Made by a program: the position numbers and the translations under genes. The notes beneath the pieces were generated by a model. The model made no database searches and had not been told where the DNA came from. It saw nothing but the letters and a program-made list of their open reading frames with translations. A stretch of 64,000 nt of DNA from Parabacteroides hominis (GTDB taxonomy: Bacteria; Bacteroidota; Bacteroidia; Bacteroidales; Tannerellaceae): positions 1 to 64,000 of the forward strand of contig NZ_JACOOJ010000033.1 of NCBI RefSeq assembly GCF_014287585.1, given 5' to 3'. Position 1 is the stretch's first letter. Every line of letters starts with the position of its first letter. This document shows positions 19,430-28,594 of the stretch, one piece after another.

Positions 19430-20821
19430 ATGCTGAAGAGGAAAATAGAAACAGTTTTAGCCAAGTGGAAGAAGTCTGAGGACAGAAAGCCCCTTGTGAT
19501 AAAAGGTATCCGCCAATGCGGAAAGACATACATTGTCCAGAAATTCGCAAAGGAGAATTACGAGAGTGTGGTTTATATGAACTTCATTCTTGAACCGGAT
19601 AAGAAGTCCGCCTTTACAGGCAATATAGATGTAGATACCATTATTCTCAACCTCTCAGCTTTGATTCCAAGCAGTCGTTTCATCGATGGGAACACTTGCA
19701 TTATTCTTGACGAGATTCAGGAGTGCAAGGAGGCAAGGACAGCCTTGAAGTCATTCCATATAGATGGTCGTTTTGATGTTATCGCCACAGGCTCTCTTTT
19801 AGGAGTGAAAGGCTACGGCAAAAGCAAGAAGAAAAAGGAGGAGGAAGGACAGGATTCTATCCCCGTAGGATATGAAACGGTGATAGATATGTATCCGCTG
19901 GACTTTGAGGAATTTCTATGGGCAAACGGAATCAGTGATACGGTCATAGACTCTGTCAAATCATCCTTCGAGAACGAGAAAGCTGTTCCAGATGGGATTC
20001 ATAAGGCAATGATGGAGTTGCTGTACAGATATGTCATTGTCGGAGGACTGCCCGAAGTGGTGAACTGTTTTCTTGAAACGAAGAATATCGAACTTATATA
20101 TAAGGTACAGCGTAATCTCATAGCCGAATATGAAGAGGACATGATCAAATATGCAGATGATGCAGACAAACCGCATATCCGCGAATGTTTTGAGTCCATT
20201 CCGAAACAACTGGCCAAAGAAAATAAGAAGTTCCAGTATTCCGTAGTTAAGAAAGGAGGACGGGCTTCGCAATACATCGGCAGCATCCAATGGTTAGAGG
20301 ATGCAGGGATAGTCCGGAGGTGTTACAACACGCAGATTACGGAGCTGCCGTTAGAGGGCAATTCCATTAAAGACTGCTTCAAGGTGTACACCACCGATAT
20401 AGGTATCCTTATGGCCATGCTCGACTATGGTACTCAGGCGGATATCTTAAAGGGCAATCTTCTTGGGTACAAGGGAGCCATCTTCGAGAACCTGATGGCT
20501 GATTTCCTATGCAAGTCTGGGCAAAAGCTATATTATTTCCATAAGGATAGTGGACTTGAGTTGGACTTCTTGGTCAGATTCAAGGGTGAATGTGTTATAC
20601 TTGAAATCAAGGCAAAGACGGGTAAGGCAAAAAGCATGACTACGGTTCTTAAGAACAAAGATGTATATCATGTCAAGAATGCAATCAAATTAGGTCAATA
20701 TAATGTAGGGCGTGAGGGAGGTATACTCACTATTCCGCTTTACATGGGATTCCTTGTCGAGGACAAACTCGCAGATGCTATTATTCCCGATGTTGACCTG
20801 AGTTCATTAACTACTATTTAA
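19430..20821 (+). CDS. AAA-family ATPase with C-terminal DUF4143 (nuclease-like) domain
   Basis: A 463-aa protein. Walker A is GIRQCGKTY (about residues 25-33) and Walker B is IILDEIQE (about 91-98), followed by sensor motif ATGSLLG (about 119). The C-terminal DUF4143 region has a PD-(D/E)XK-like core: LELDFLVRFKGECVILEIKAK (about 368-388), with Asp and E-x-K in the right spacing. Such ATPases are common in Bacteroidetes, but their role is unknown. A second, shorter relative lies outside the element at 49313. The next gene follows after 19 bases. Confidence 0.82.
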   Translation: MLKRKIETVLAKWKKSEDRKPLVIKGIRQCGKTYIVQKFAKENYESVVYMNFILEPDKKSAFTGNIDVDTIILNLSALIPSSRFIDGNTCIILDEIQECKEARTALKSFHIDGRFDVIATGSLLGVKGYGKSKKKKEEEGQDSIPVGYETVIDMYPLDFEEFLWANGISDTVIDSVKSSFENEKAVPDGIHKAMMELLYRYVIVGGLPEVVNCFLETKNIELIYKVQRNLIAEYEEDMIKYADDADKPHIRECFESIPKQLAKENKKFQYSVVKKGGRASQYIGSIQWLEDAGIVRRCYNTQITELPLEGNSIKDCFKVYTTDIGILMAMLDYGTQADILKGNLLGYKGAIFENLMADFLCKSGQKLYYFHKDSGLELDFLVRFKGECVILEIKAKTGKAKSMTTVLKNKDVYHVKNAIKLGQYNVGREGGILTIPLYMGFLVEDKLADAIIPDVDLSSLTTI

Positions 20822-20840
20822 ACCTATAAATAAAAGTATT

Positions 20841-21470
20841 ATGGCAAAACAGATATTGATTGGAATCAAAGAACAGAATTTGAATGAGGTGGCTCACTAC
20901 CTTATGATATACTTTCCGTACAACGAAGAAATGTGTAGCTATACCGATGCATGGCTGGGTGAACTATACGAAAACAAGTACCCGTTGGTTTCAAAAGGAA
21001 TGTGGTCGGGAATAATCAATCTGAATACTCGTACACTTCTAAATTGGAAGCCGAAATACGGAAATATGTATCTTCAAGCCAAAGTATGTGATAGCGGAAC
21101 ATATTTCTTGCTTGATAAAGATAAACGGGTAATATGTAAAATTGCCGATTATGTACCTAACGGTTTAATTCCAGAATCAGATGATTGTGGCGATTATATC
21201 CGTCTAAGAATCCATCATGATGGTACAATAGAGAATTGGCCTGAAAGTCCGGACTTTTCCGATTTCATTGAAGATTCTGAAACCGTTGAGAAGATTGATA
21301 CGAGCATTGAAGAAGAACCCATACTGGATACAAAAGTAGAGTTCACTTATAGCCAGCTTATGGCGAAGCTGCTTCGTCTTCCTAAGTTCTTACAGTTGGA
21401 GATTGGGAAAGCGTTGATAGCAAATGCTTCGGAAGGGTTTGAGGAGGAAGAAGACGAGGAATCTCTCTAA
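20841..21470 (+). CDS. Hypothetical protein
   Basis: A 209-aa soluble protein I do not recognise. The first 130 residues look like a mixed alpha/beta domain rich in aromatic residues; residues 140-165 are acidic; the C-terminus is a helix ending in a poly-Glu/Asp tail. It follows the DUF4143 ATPase by 19 bases on the same strand and is probably co-transcribed. Confidence 0.6.
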   Translation: MAKQILIGIKEQNLNEVAHYLMIYFPYNEEMCSYTDAWLGELYENKYPLVSKGMWSGIINLNTRTLLNWKPKYGNMYLQAKVCDSGTYFLLDKDKRVICKIADYVPNGLIPESDDCGDYIRLRIHHDGTIENWPESPDFSDFIEDSETVEKIDTSIEEEPILDTKVEFTYSQLMAKLLRLPKFLQLEIGKALIANASEGFEEEEDEESL

Positions 21471-21606
21471 TCAGATATGCTTAAAAATGGAAAGATTAGA
21501 ATAAAGAGTGATAGATAATAGTTTACTTTAATTTAAAATTCTATGGACACATTAAGTTTCGCCAGAATAGTATCATTGTTCATCCTAGCTTTAATAGAAA
21601 GAGACG

Positions 21607-21882
21607 ATGGACAAAAGAAACAAATTTTGGAGACGCCAGCAAATGGCTCGTGTATTTAAGGCTCGTATGATTCTTTATGCCGCTTATGGACATTGTATTA
21701 TCCGTGAAGACGGAAGCTATTATGAGCATCCTCATTGGTTTGAGTTGGCAAAAGACAAATGGGCGCAAGTTTACAAAACTACAGGTACTCCATGTAGCTG
21801 TTGGATGTGTAGAGGGTTTGAATATGACCGCAAGGAGTATAAGAAAGAAACTTTGCGTATTATTCGGGAATCAATGGACTAA
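21607..21882 (+). CDS. Small Cys-containing conserved protein
   Basis: A 91-aa basic protein with a CSCWMC motif (about residues 63-68), which could bind a metal ion. The N-terminus RRQQMARVFKAR is strongly basic, and the middle holds the EHPHWFELAKDKW segment. Proteins of this look occur in Bacteroides genomes; function is unknown. A 37-codon open frame (21543-21656) overlaps its start and may be a leader. A perfect hairpin follows. Confidence 0.55.
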   Translation: MDKRNKFWRRQQMARVFKARMILYAAYGHCIIREDGSYYEHPHWFELAKDKWAQVYKTTGTPCSCWMCRGFEYDRKEYKKETLRIIRESMD

Positions 21883-21889
21883 TTTAATG

Positions 21890-21928
21890 GGGACTGAATC
21901 TGTGTATTAATAACATGGATTCAGTCCC
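21890..21928. terminator. Hairpin between converging gene blocks
   Basis: GGGACTGAATC and GATTCAGTCCC form an 11-bp perfect stem between the plus-strand small gene and the end of the minus-strand defence operon. The following T-rich tract is short, so efficiency is uncertain. Confidence 0.65.
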
Positions 21929-21968
21929 AAATTTCGTATAAATTTTTGTTTAGCAAAGTGATAGAGAA

Positions 21969-22199
21969 CTATGGTTCTTTAGGCTTCCTATAATGTTCAT
22001 CTATCATTCTGCTAACTTCATCCATTGATATTTCTCCTTCTATATGTTTACGTGCTATTTCAACAAGAAAGTTAGACACACATAAATTATCAACCGCCTG
22101 TAATCCAATAGAGGTTCTCCATAACTGGGCACGTTCACGTTTTTCTGTATTTTCGTCATTTAGGTATTTTTGAATATGTTCATATAAATATGATATTAT
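21969..22199 (-). pseudogene. VbhA-like antitoxin remnant without a start codon
   Basis: An open frame of about 75 codons ends at TAG 21969-21971. It reads LWRTSIGLQAVDNL, then FLVEIARKHIEGEIS and DEVSRMIDEHY, matching the layout of VbhA-family antitoxins that inhibit Fic toxins: an inhibitory helix, then GEIS and an I-x3-Y end. There is no ATG, GTG or TTG in a suitable place; the frame reaches back to the stop of the ATPase gene, where ATA codons stand. No Fic gene is near. I read it as a decayed antitoxin, or one made from an unusual start. Confidence 0.55.
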
Positions 22200-24737
22200 G
22201 CTATTAATGTGACTAATTCATTATAGATACCCTCCAATTCCTCATAATCCATAGGATTATCTGATTGTTCAACACCAGAGTGCAAATCGCCACCAGAAAG
22301 ACGACTAAAAAGGTTATTCAATTTATCTATGATGGTCACATCGGGATTAAGTGTTTTTAATTGATCCCACTGAATGGAATTCTTTTTCCCATGGAATTTA
22401 ACTGGAATCTGATTGCGAAAAATTGTCTCATCAACAATGAGTTCAATTGTATGTCGCAGGATGGCACCTACCATAATACTGCATTCCCTATTAAATGGTT
22501 CTTCTTTAAGACGTTTATGGGCAACCAATAAATTATTGGCAACATTATCTTGCTTCATCTCCACTATTACACCTTTTTTATCACGTCCGTGGGAGTTTAC
22601 TGAATACATAAATAGGTGTTTTGTTGACTTTTTACAAGAAGATACTTGATTTGCTCCACACTCATGAAGACCTCGAAGGCTGGTCAAAGATGTTTGTAAT
22701 AATAAATTGTGCGAAAAAATAATTATTTGATTACCTAATGAAGATAAACGTTCTACTAGTTTTGCTGTAATAAAGTGGTCAAGGCTATTAACGGGATCAT
22801 CTAAAATAATAGGATTTTTCGATATTTGCATTCTTCTTTCTGCAATAAATAAGGCCAATGCAACTCCCTTTTGTTCTCCCTCACTTAATATCTCAGTTAC
22901 AGAATTGTTATTTATGAGCTTTAGTTGCATAAAAGATTGCCCACGTGATACTCCTGCCTCCGATAAATCAACGCTTAATTTTTTTAATCCTAAAGCATCC
23001 AATTCTTCTTGAAATTTGGTTTTGAGGTTTTCGGTCACAAGAGTTTGACTTGCTGTTTTAGCTAATATAGATATACTTCTAGTAGATAATTCTGTTTGAC
23101 ATTTCTTTAATTCATCTACAACTCTCATTTTCTCAAACCAGTCGAAAAATAATTCTTTCTGGGTTGAGATAGCTTTCTGTTCAATTAATGACTTCATTTG
23201 TGATGATAACTCTGCAATCATTTGGTTTTTCTTTGCTTGTTCATCACGAAGATGGACTATATTCTTTTGGTATTCATCACATATAGAGCTTATACAAGAT
23301 ATCAGCTCATCTGTTGATTTAAAAAGCAGTGGGGCATTATCTGTTTCTGCATCTATACTGCTAATGAGTGATTTTTTTTGTTCGCTTTGCATTTGAAGTA
23401 TTCCTGAAACTTTGTCGAAAAATACAGGAATACTTGTGTTTGCATCTATAAGTGCCTTGAATTGCTCTGAAATTGTGTAATTAGTCGTTATGGTCAACAA
23501 CTTCTGGCGAAGATTTTCTTTTGATTTTAATGCCAGTTTTAATTCAGAGAGACTTTTATCAGACAAATATGTTTCATAAGCGGATAGAATACGGACAGCA
23601 TTGTCTATGAGTGGTTGACGACAATATGGGCATATCTTTTTATTAAAGTCGGTCTTTTGAATAAAAGTTGCTCCAGTTTCTATAAATGCTTTCCACTCTT
23701 TCGAATCAGTATTGCCAATTTCACTTAAAACGGCTATTTTAAGCTTAACCTCCTCGCATCTTTTCTTACTTGTTAGAATTAAATTTGTAATTGATTTTAT
23801 TTCTGACTCGTATTTTTGAAGAAGATTTTTTGTTTCTGATAAATGTTTTTTCAAAGATTCATATTGAGACAATTCATTGGATATAATTTTAATTCTGTCT
23901 TCAAAATTAGTTTCTTACAATGCTTTTAATCGTTCTTTTTGCTGCTTTAATTCCGCTTCCTGTTCTATAGAAAGTGTATATCGTTCTTGGATATATTTTT
24001 TCTGAGATGTACGATATGTTCTTTGTGTTAACATCATCAGACAATCCTTCTGTATTAATTTGCGGTAAAGAGCTTAAAATTCCGTCTATTTCAGTTTGTA
24101 TCCTTCCCTTAATATTATCCATAGCTGTAGTTAGGGAAGTAAATAAATGTAATCCGTATGGCAGTACAATCGCAGTGTCTGCGCTTCTCTTTTGAAGAAA
24201 GGCCATCGTATAGTTTGAATCAAATACGCTTGATAAGTTCAAGGGACTTACGGCTCTTGTCGTTCCATCCCACAATAGTTCTTTAATAGAGTCTCCTTCT
24301 GCATAGGTCAATCGTATATTTATAGGATTATCTGTACTTGCATAAATGTTAGGACGAAGCTCCGTTTTCTGGTTTCCTCCAATAATTTCATTTAAAATAC
24401 GAAAGTAACTGCTTTTACCAGAACCATTATTCCCATACAATAGTGTAATATCTTTGGAAAAAATAATCTTTTGGTCATTAGCTAAAGCGCATACACCTGC
24501 ATTATGTATTAATGAAATAAAACGGATGTCAGAATGGCTATTTGTATTTTTAGTACTTGGTGCAGATAAAATACTTGCACTGTTTGATTTCAACTGTGTT
24601 GTAGTAGTGGACATATCTTCATCTGAAAGATGTCCATTCGTGTTAATAATCTTAATGATAAGATCCTTTAACCAGCCATGAGTTTGAGCATCGTTTGCCA
24701 ACTCTATTAAATAATCTTTTGCATGAGTATATTCCAT
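22196..24737 (-). pseudogene. RloC/PrrC-like zinc-hook ABC ATPase, interrupted
   Basis: Two open frames together make one protein of about 840 aa. The 5' part (24737 to about 23907, 276 codons) has Walker A GNNGSGKSS (about residue 95). The 3' part (23872 to 22196) has coiled coils around a CPYC zinc-hook motif, the ABC signature LSEGEQKG and Walker B IILDDPVNSLD, then an FSHN switch. Near the C-terminus RHTIE fits the R-x3-E of the PrrC/RloC anticodon-nuclease triad, with His candidates downstream. A missing A in the A-run near 24000 shifts the frame, and TAA at about 23917 interrupts the restored frame. It is the last large gene of the defence operon. A sequencing error could explain one lesion but hardly both. 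Confidence 0.7.
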
Positions 24738-24763
24738 TACATTATCTGTTTGTCAGACTTAGA

Positions 24764-26350
24764 TTATATCAAATGTGTCACATTAATCTTCTTATATTTC
24801 TTGCCCATACCCAACGCAAAGGCCATTTGGTCTTTGATGATTAACTCCCCTTTCTGAAGCCCGGCTATGGCAGTACGTACCTCTTGCAGCTCTTGTCCGC
24901 TAACGCCATATAAGTCTTTGATTACTTTGTCATCAATTGTTTGCTGCTTCATTATAAGAGGATATTGGGCATTGGCATAGAAGTCAAATCCTTTACTCTT
25001 GAAACTACTCATGTTTTGAGTAGCAAGGATAATGCTCAATCCTTTATTTCTGCCCACGGCAATCAGATTCCGCAAAGGACGGTTGTCAAAGTCCAGCATG
25101 TAGTGGGCTTCGTCAATGATGGAGAAGTGGCGAATCTGTACCACATCATCATTCGTAGCTTGCTTTTCAAGCTGTTCGTAGATGTTGTTCAATTTAGAGA
25201 TGATAAAATAGACAATAGCCTTTGCGATTGGTCCGTCCTTTGGGTAACCGTCCATTTTTATGATGTAACAGTCTCCGATAAGGTCGGCTTTATCTTCTTC
25301 CTCAAAGATGTTGGCACGTACCAACTGTTTCAATACAGATGAAATGCTATCATCTTTTCCTGCATCTGTCATCTTAGCTTGATACTCTTCCAACATCATG
25401 GTGAATGTGATGGGTCCACCATTTGTTTTCTTGTATGCTTCCACTATAGCCTCACTCAATCTATTGTTCATGTTTGCACTGGCTGACACCCGGTCTATTG
25501 AACAAAGAGCCGAAGCCATTTCCGAGGAATAGAGGTTTATTTCATTGATAGGGCGACCGGAAAAATCTTTAAACGGAGTGAATGGCAACGGACGTTCTAT
25601 AGGATCTAATATACTACTACGATCAACATCGAAATGTGACAACCAATGGTTGTTTTGTATGTCGCTAAATTCACCCTTGTAGTCAAACAATAGGAAGTTT
25701 ACAGGATATTGGGATTCCGAAGACAATGCTCTGAACTGTTGCATCAACACTGCAAGCAGATTTGTTTTTCCGGAACCAGTTGCTCCTGCAATGATGATTT
25801 GCGAGTTGGTTATCTCACGACTATTAATATCAAGAGTAGCCTCCATTTCAGCATCGCCATAGTTCCCGATAAGCAGATTAAGAGCTGGAATGTCTTTAGC
25901 CATAGCCACTTTATTGCTAACTGCATACAGGAAAGAATCCAAATTATTCTCTTCCAACAAATAGTTACGCCCACGTAGCATTTCAGCAGCAATGATACGT
26001 GATAGGATGGCATTCTGCGACCAGTCTATATTCAATTTGGCATAACGTAACTTCAACAATGCCGAATACAGGGTGGATAAATCGTGCATTGTAAAGAAAC
26101 TCGGAACAATACGTGTTGAATTGGTGGAAAGTTGTATATCTTTATAATCCTCTTCTTTGCGTTCTGTTGTAATGCTCAAACCAACGATAAAACAGATGCG
26201 CATTACTTTGTTGAGGGTCAGGCTTACCCGCTTCTCTCTGTCTGCACAGCGCGATAAGTTGATTTTATGCTCCACAAAATCTTTTACCGGACTAATTTCA
26301 TCCAGTAATCCCTCCATCTGCCGAGTATTTGAAAAATTTATTATGCTCAT
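24764..26350 (-). CDS. DndE-like domain fused to HerA/FtsK-type ATPase
   Basis: A 528-aa protein. The first 140 residues (INLSRCADREKRVSL, RICFIVGLS, LYSALLKLRYA, IIAAEMLRG) follow the pattern of DndE, the small DNA-nick-binding protein of phosphorothioation systems. A HerA-type motor follows: Walker A AGATGSGKTN (about 195), LLFDYKGEF (about 226), Walker B HFSIIDEAHYML (about 410) and an ATQN sensor (about 445). HerA motors translocate DNA in repair and in antiphage systems. The upstream DndD-like gene ends six bases before this start. The fusion is inferred from pattern only. Confidence 0.75.
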   Translation of the reverse strand: MSIINFSNTRQMEGLLDEISPVKDFVEHKINLSRCADREKRVSLTLNKVMRICFIVGLSITTERKEEDYKDIQLSTNSTRIVPSFFTMHDLSTLYSALLKLRYAKLNIDWSQNAILSRIIAAEMLRGRNYLLEENNLDSFLYAVSNKVAMAKDIPALNLLIGNYGDAEMEATLDINSREITNSQIIIAGATGSGKTNLLAVLMQQFRALSSESQYPVNFLLFDYKGEFSDIQNNHWLSHFDVDRSSILDPIERPLPFTPFKDFSGRPINEINLYSSEMASALCSIDRVSASANMNNRLSEAIVEAYKKTNGGPITFTMMLEEYQAKMTDAGKDDSISSVLKQLVRANIFEEEDKADLIGDCYIIKMDGYPKDGPIAKAIVYFIISKLNNIYEQLEKQATNDDVVQIRHFSIIDEAHYMLDFDNRPLRNLIAVGRNKGLSIILATQNMSSFKSKGFDFYANAQYPLIMKQQTIDDKVIKDLYGVSGQELQEVRTAIAGLQKGELIIKDQMAFALGMGKKYKKINVTHLI

Positions 26351-26356
26351 ATCTAT

Positions 26357-28357
26357 TTACTGATTAAGTGGTATTCCGAAATAACCATCTTCAATGGTCG
26401 TATTCTGTTCCTCTACATTACGGTGCAGCGTATATGTCTTTGAAATAAACGGCTCCAATTTTATATAGTCACTGTCCGTGCGTATTTCAGATGTGGTGCA
26501 GAGCAGAATAGTCTGTTCTGCCAGCTGGGGGAAATACTCCTCCATTAACGCATCACGGCTCTCATTGTCGAGTACCCCCATCACGGTATCTATCATCACA
26601 GGCGGATTGTAGTCTCCGAGGTTGCGCAAAACTTTGAGCAGCACTTGTATGAATATCTGTTTGGAAGCGGCATTCAGTTGGTTCAATGATATTTCATTCC
26701 CGGCGCTGTGGTAAAGCTTTATATTGAAGTTTTCCATACTGTCCGACAACTCTACCTTGCCAATGTGCCCTTTATAGGATACTAGAAGACGGTTGAGTTG
26801 CGATTGCATTTCCGCCTCAATTTGTGCTTTTTTCTTTTTCAGTAAACTGTCTGCCACTTTATCAAAGAAAGGACGAAGTTTTACCAACGTATCAAACTTG
26901 ACATCCGGTTCTTGTTGAATCTGTACGTCATATTGGTGTATGCGTTTTTCCAGACGTAGAATTTCTCCTTTAAGAGTTTCTTCTTGTGTTGTCAGTTTTT
27001 CCACGGTGCGCTTTGCTTCTTCATAATTTGCAATCAACAAACCGTTACCACCGACTTGTGTCTGTTCCAATGTACGCTTTTCTGTTCTGAGGTTTTCAAG
27101 ATTAGCAAGTTGTATTTCCATATCTTGCCTTTTGCGATCGAGAGATACGAACTGGTTGACACCACCCTTTTGGGGGAGTTCTTGAAGTGCATCCACCTCG
27201 GCATCGTCCAAATAATCATAAGGGTCTTTGGCATTAGTCGTATTTTGTAAAGCAATCATGTGGGCAACAACATTTTCTTCGTCCACAGCTTGGCTGCACA
27301 ATGAAAGCTCCTTTAGGTATTCAATGATCTTTGCCGTTACATCACGAAGCGTTTCTATCGGATATGCTCCGGTATTTTGCTTTCGTAATTGTTCTTTCAC
27401 CCGTAATATATTGCTAATTTCTTGTGATAGGTTTGCAGCCAGTTTGGGCATGAATACATTGATTTCAATATTGTCAATGAATGCTTTCAGATTTTCTACA
27501 TAATTAGCAGCCTCGTCCGTTATTGAACGGATTTTTCCGTCAACATCTTGTATGCGTTTGCTAAGATTGGCTGCCTGTTGCGCACCCTCTTTTGCTCGCT
27601 GATACTCATTTTCAACTGACGACATATATTTGTATAACCTATCCTGTTCTGCAAGACAAGCATTCATTTCAGTTACCAGTTGTTCCTTTTGATTGCATAA
27701 GGCATTATACTCTTTAGCCTCTTGTTCGGCTTCAAGGCGTTGCTGCGCCCATTCTTGCTGTAATTTTTCCGATGCACGCTTCAGTTGCAAGTATTTCTTG
27801 AAGCCAAGTACATTCTCAAAATTATCGCGAATGGTCTGTTGAAATACATTCTTTTTCAGCAATTCACTTGACTGCATGGCATCAAATAGGAAATACTGAC
27901 TCAATTCCTGCGGCAGATTGGCTTTAATGATTTTACTGATTTCCTGTTCAGCTCTAACCCTCTCCTTTGCGGCAGTCATGGTGCCATAGACATACATATT
28001 GCCATTCATATTCAAGGATACGCTTTCCAAAGGACGGCCTTGCGGGTTCAACTGGTAAATTCTTTTCAAGATGTACTTCTGTTGTTGCCCCAATACCTTA
28101 CCGACAAAAGTGATTTGAAGACTGATTTCCGGCTTCACTTTGTTGATGGCACCTTGATTGAGCAATTCCAAGAAATGCTCCTTGCTCTCAATTTTCAATC
28201 CATATAAAGCTCCGCTTATGGCTTCAAACAGTGTTGTTTTACCGCCGCCATTCGATCCGCCTATGAGTATAATAGGGCGGTCGTCATCTACTGTCAAATC
28301 AAGGTCGAGAGACAAGTAGGTCTTAAAATTGCTTATTTTAATTCTCTGTATGAGCAT
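26357..28357 (-). CDS. DndD-like SMC/Rad50-type ATPase
   Basis: A 666-aa ATPase. Walker A GSNGGGKTT (about residues 33-41) follows an N-terminal SNFKTYLSLDLDL strand. Two long coiled-coil arms (about 185-300 and 400-500) flank a middle globular part. The C-terminal lobe has LNQLNAASKQ in place of the usual LSAGE signature and Walker B-like VMIDTVMGVLDNES, close to the IDTPLxRLD of DndD. DndD has ATPase activity linked to DNA nicking in phosphorothioation. Here no DndA, DndB or DndC is found. The gene sits between a small protein and the DndE/HerA-like gene with tight spacing. Confidence 0.8.
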   Translation of the reverse strand: MLIQRIKISNFKTYLSLDLDLTVDDDRPIILIGGSNGGGKTTLFEAISGALYGLKIESKEHFLELLNQGAINKVKPEISLQITFVGKVLGQQQKYILKRIYQLNPQGRPLESVSLNMNGNMYVYGTMTAAKERVRAEQEISKIIKANLPQELSQYFLFDAMQSSELLKKNVFQQTIRDNFENVLGFKKYLQLKRASEKLQQEWAQQRLEAEQEAKEYNALCNQKEQLVTEMNACLAEQDRLYKYMSSVENEYQRAKEGAQQAANLSKRIQDVDGKIRSITDEAANYVENLKAFIDNIEINVFMPKLAANLSQEISNILRVKEQLRKQNTGAYPIETLRDVTAKIIEYLKELSLCSQAVDEENVVAHMIALQNTTNAKDPYDYLDDAEVDALQELPQKGGVNQFVSLDRKRQDMEIQLANLENLRTEKRTLEQTQVGGNGLLIANYEEAKRTVEKLTTQEETLKGEILRLEKRIHQYDVQIQQEPDVKFDTLVKLRPFFDKVADSLLKKKKAQIEAEMQSQLNRLLVSYKGHIGKVELSDSMENFNIKLYHSAGNEISLNQLNAASKQIFIQVLLKVLRNLGDYNPPVMIDTVMGVLDNESRDALMEEYFPQLAEQTILLCTTSEIRTDSDYIKLEPFISKTYTLHRNVEEQNTTIEDGYFGIPLNQ

Positions 28358-28370
28358 GGCGTATAATCAT

Positions 28371-28589
28371 TTATTGACGTATTTTCTGTATCGCGTTACG
28401 GATTATCTCTTCCGTATCGCTGTCACTCATCTCAATCACATCCACTTTCTTTGCGTGGTAGGCTTTCAATATTTCCTCACTCAACCAGTCAAAGTCGATT
28501 TTTTCAACTTCGCAAATGGCTTCTATCGTTGCTAGGTCATCTTTTCGGATGCCGTAATGTACAAACTTAGGGTCAATTCCTTTTGCCAT
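28371..28589 (-). CDS. Small protein of the modification/restriction operon
   Basis: A 72-aa acidic helical protein. The ATG at 28589 lies five bases after the stop of the Res-like gene; an in-frame ATG twelve codons earlier would overlap it. The segments HYGIRKDDLATIEAICE and DFDWLSEEILKAYHAKK suggest a three-helix domain. I know no function. Its place between the nuclease-helicase and the DndD-like ATPase suggests an adaptor or regulator of the complex. Confidence 0.65.
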   Translation of the reverse strand: MAKGIDPKFVHYGIRKDDLATIEAICEVEKIDFDWLSEEILKAYHAKKVDVIEMSDSDTEEIIRNAIQKIRQ

Positions 28590-28594
28590 AATCT

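Noticed and set aside
23907..24010. Programmed frameshift in the zinc-hook ATPase
   Set aside because: The A run is slippery, but the restored frame meets a TAA about 26 codons on, so a frameshift alone would not make the full protein.
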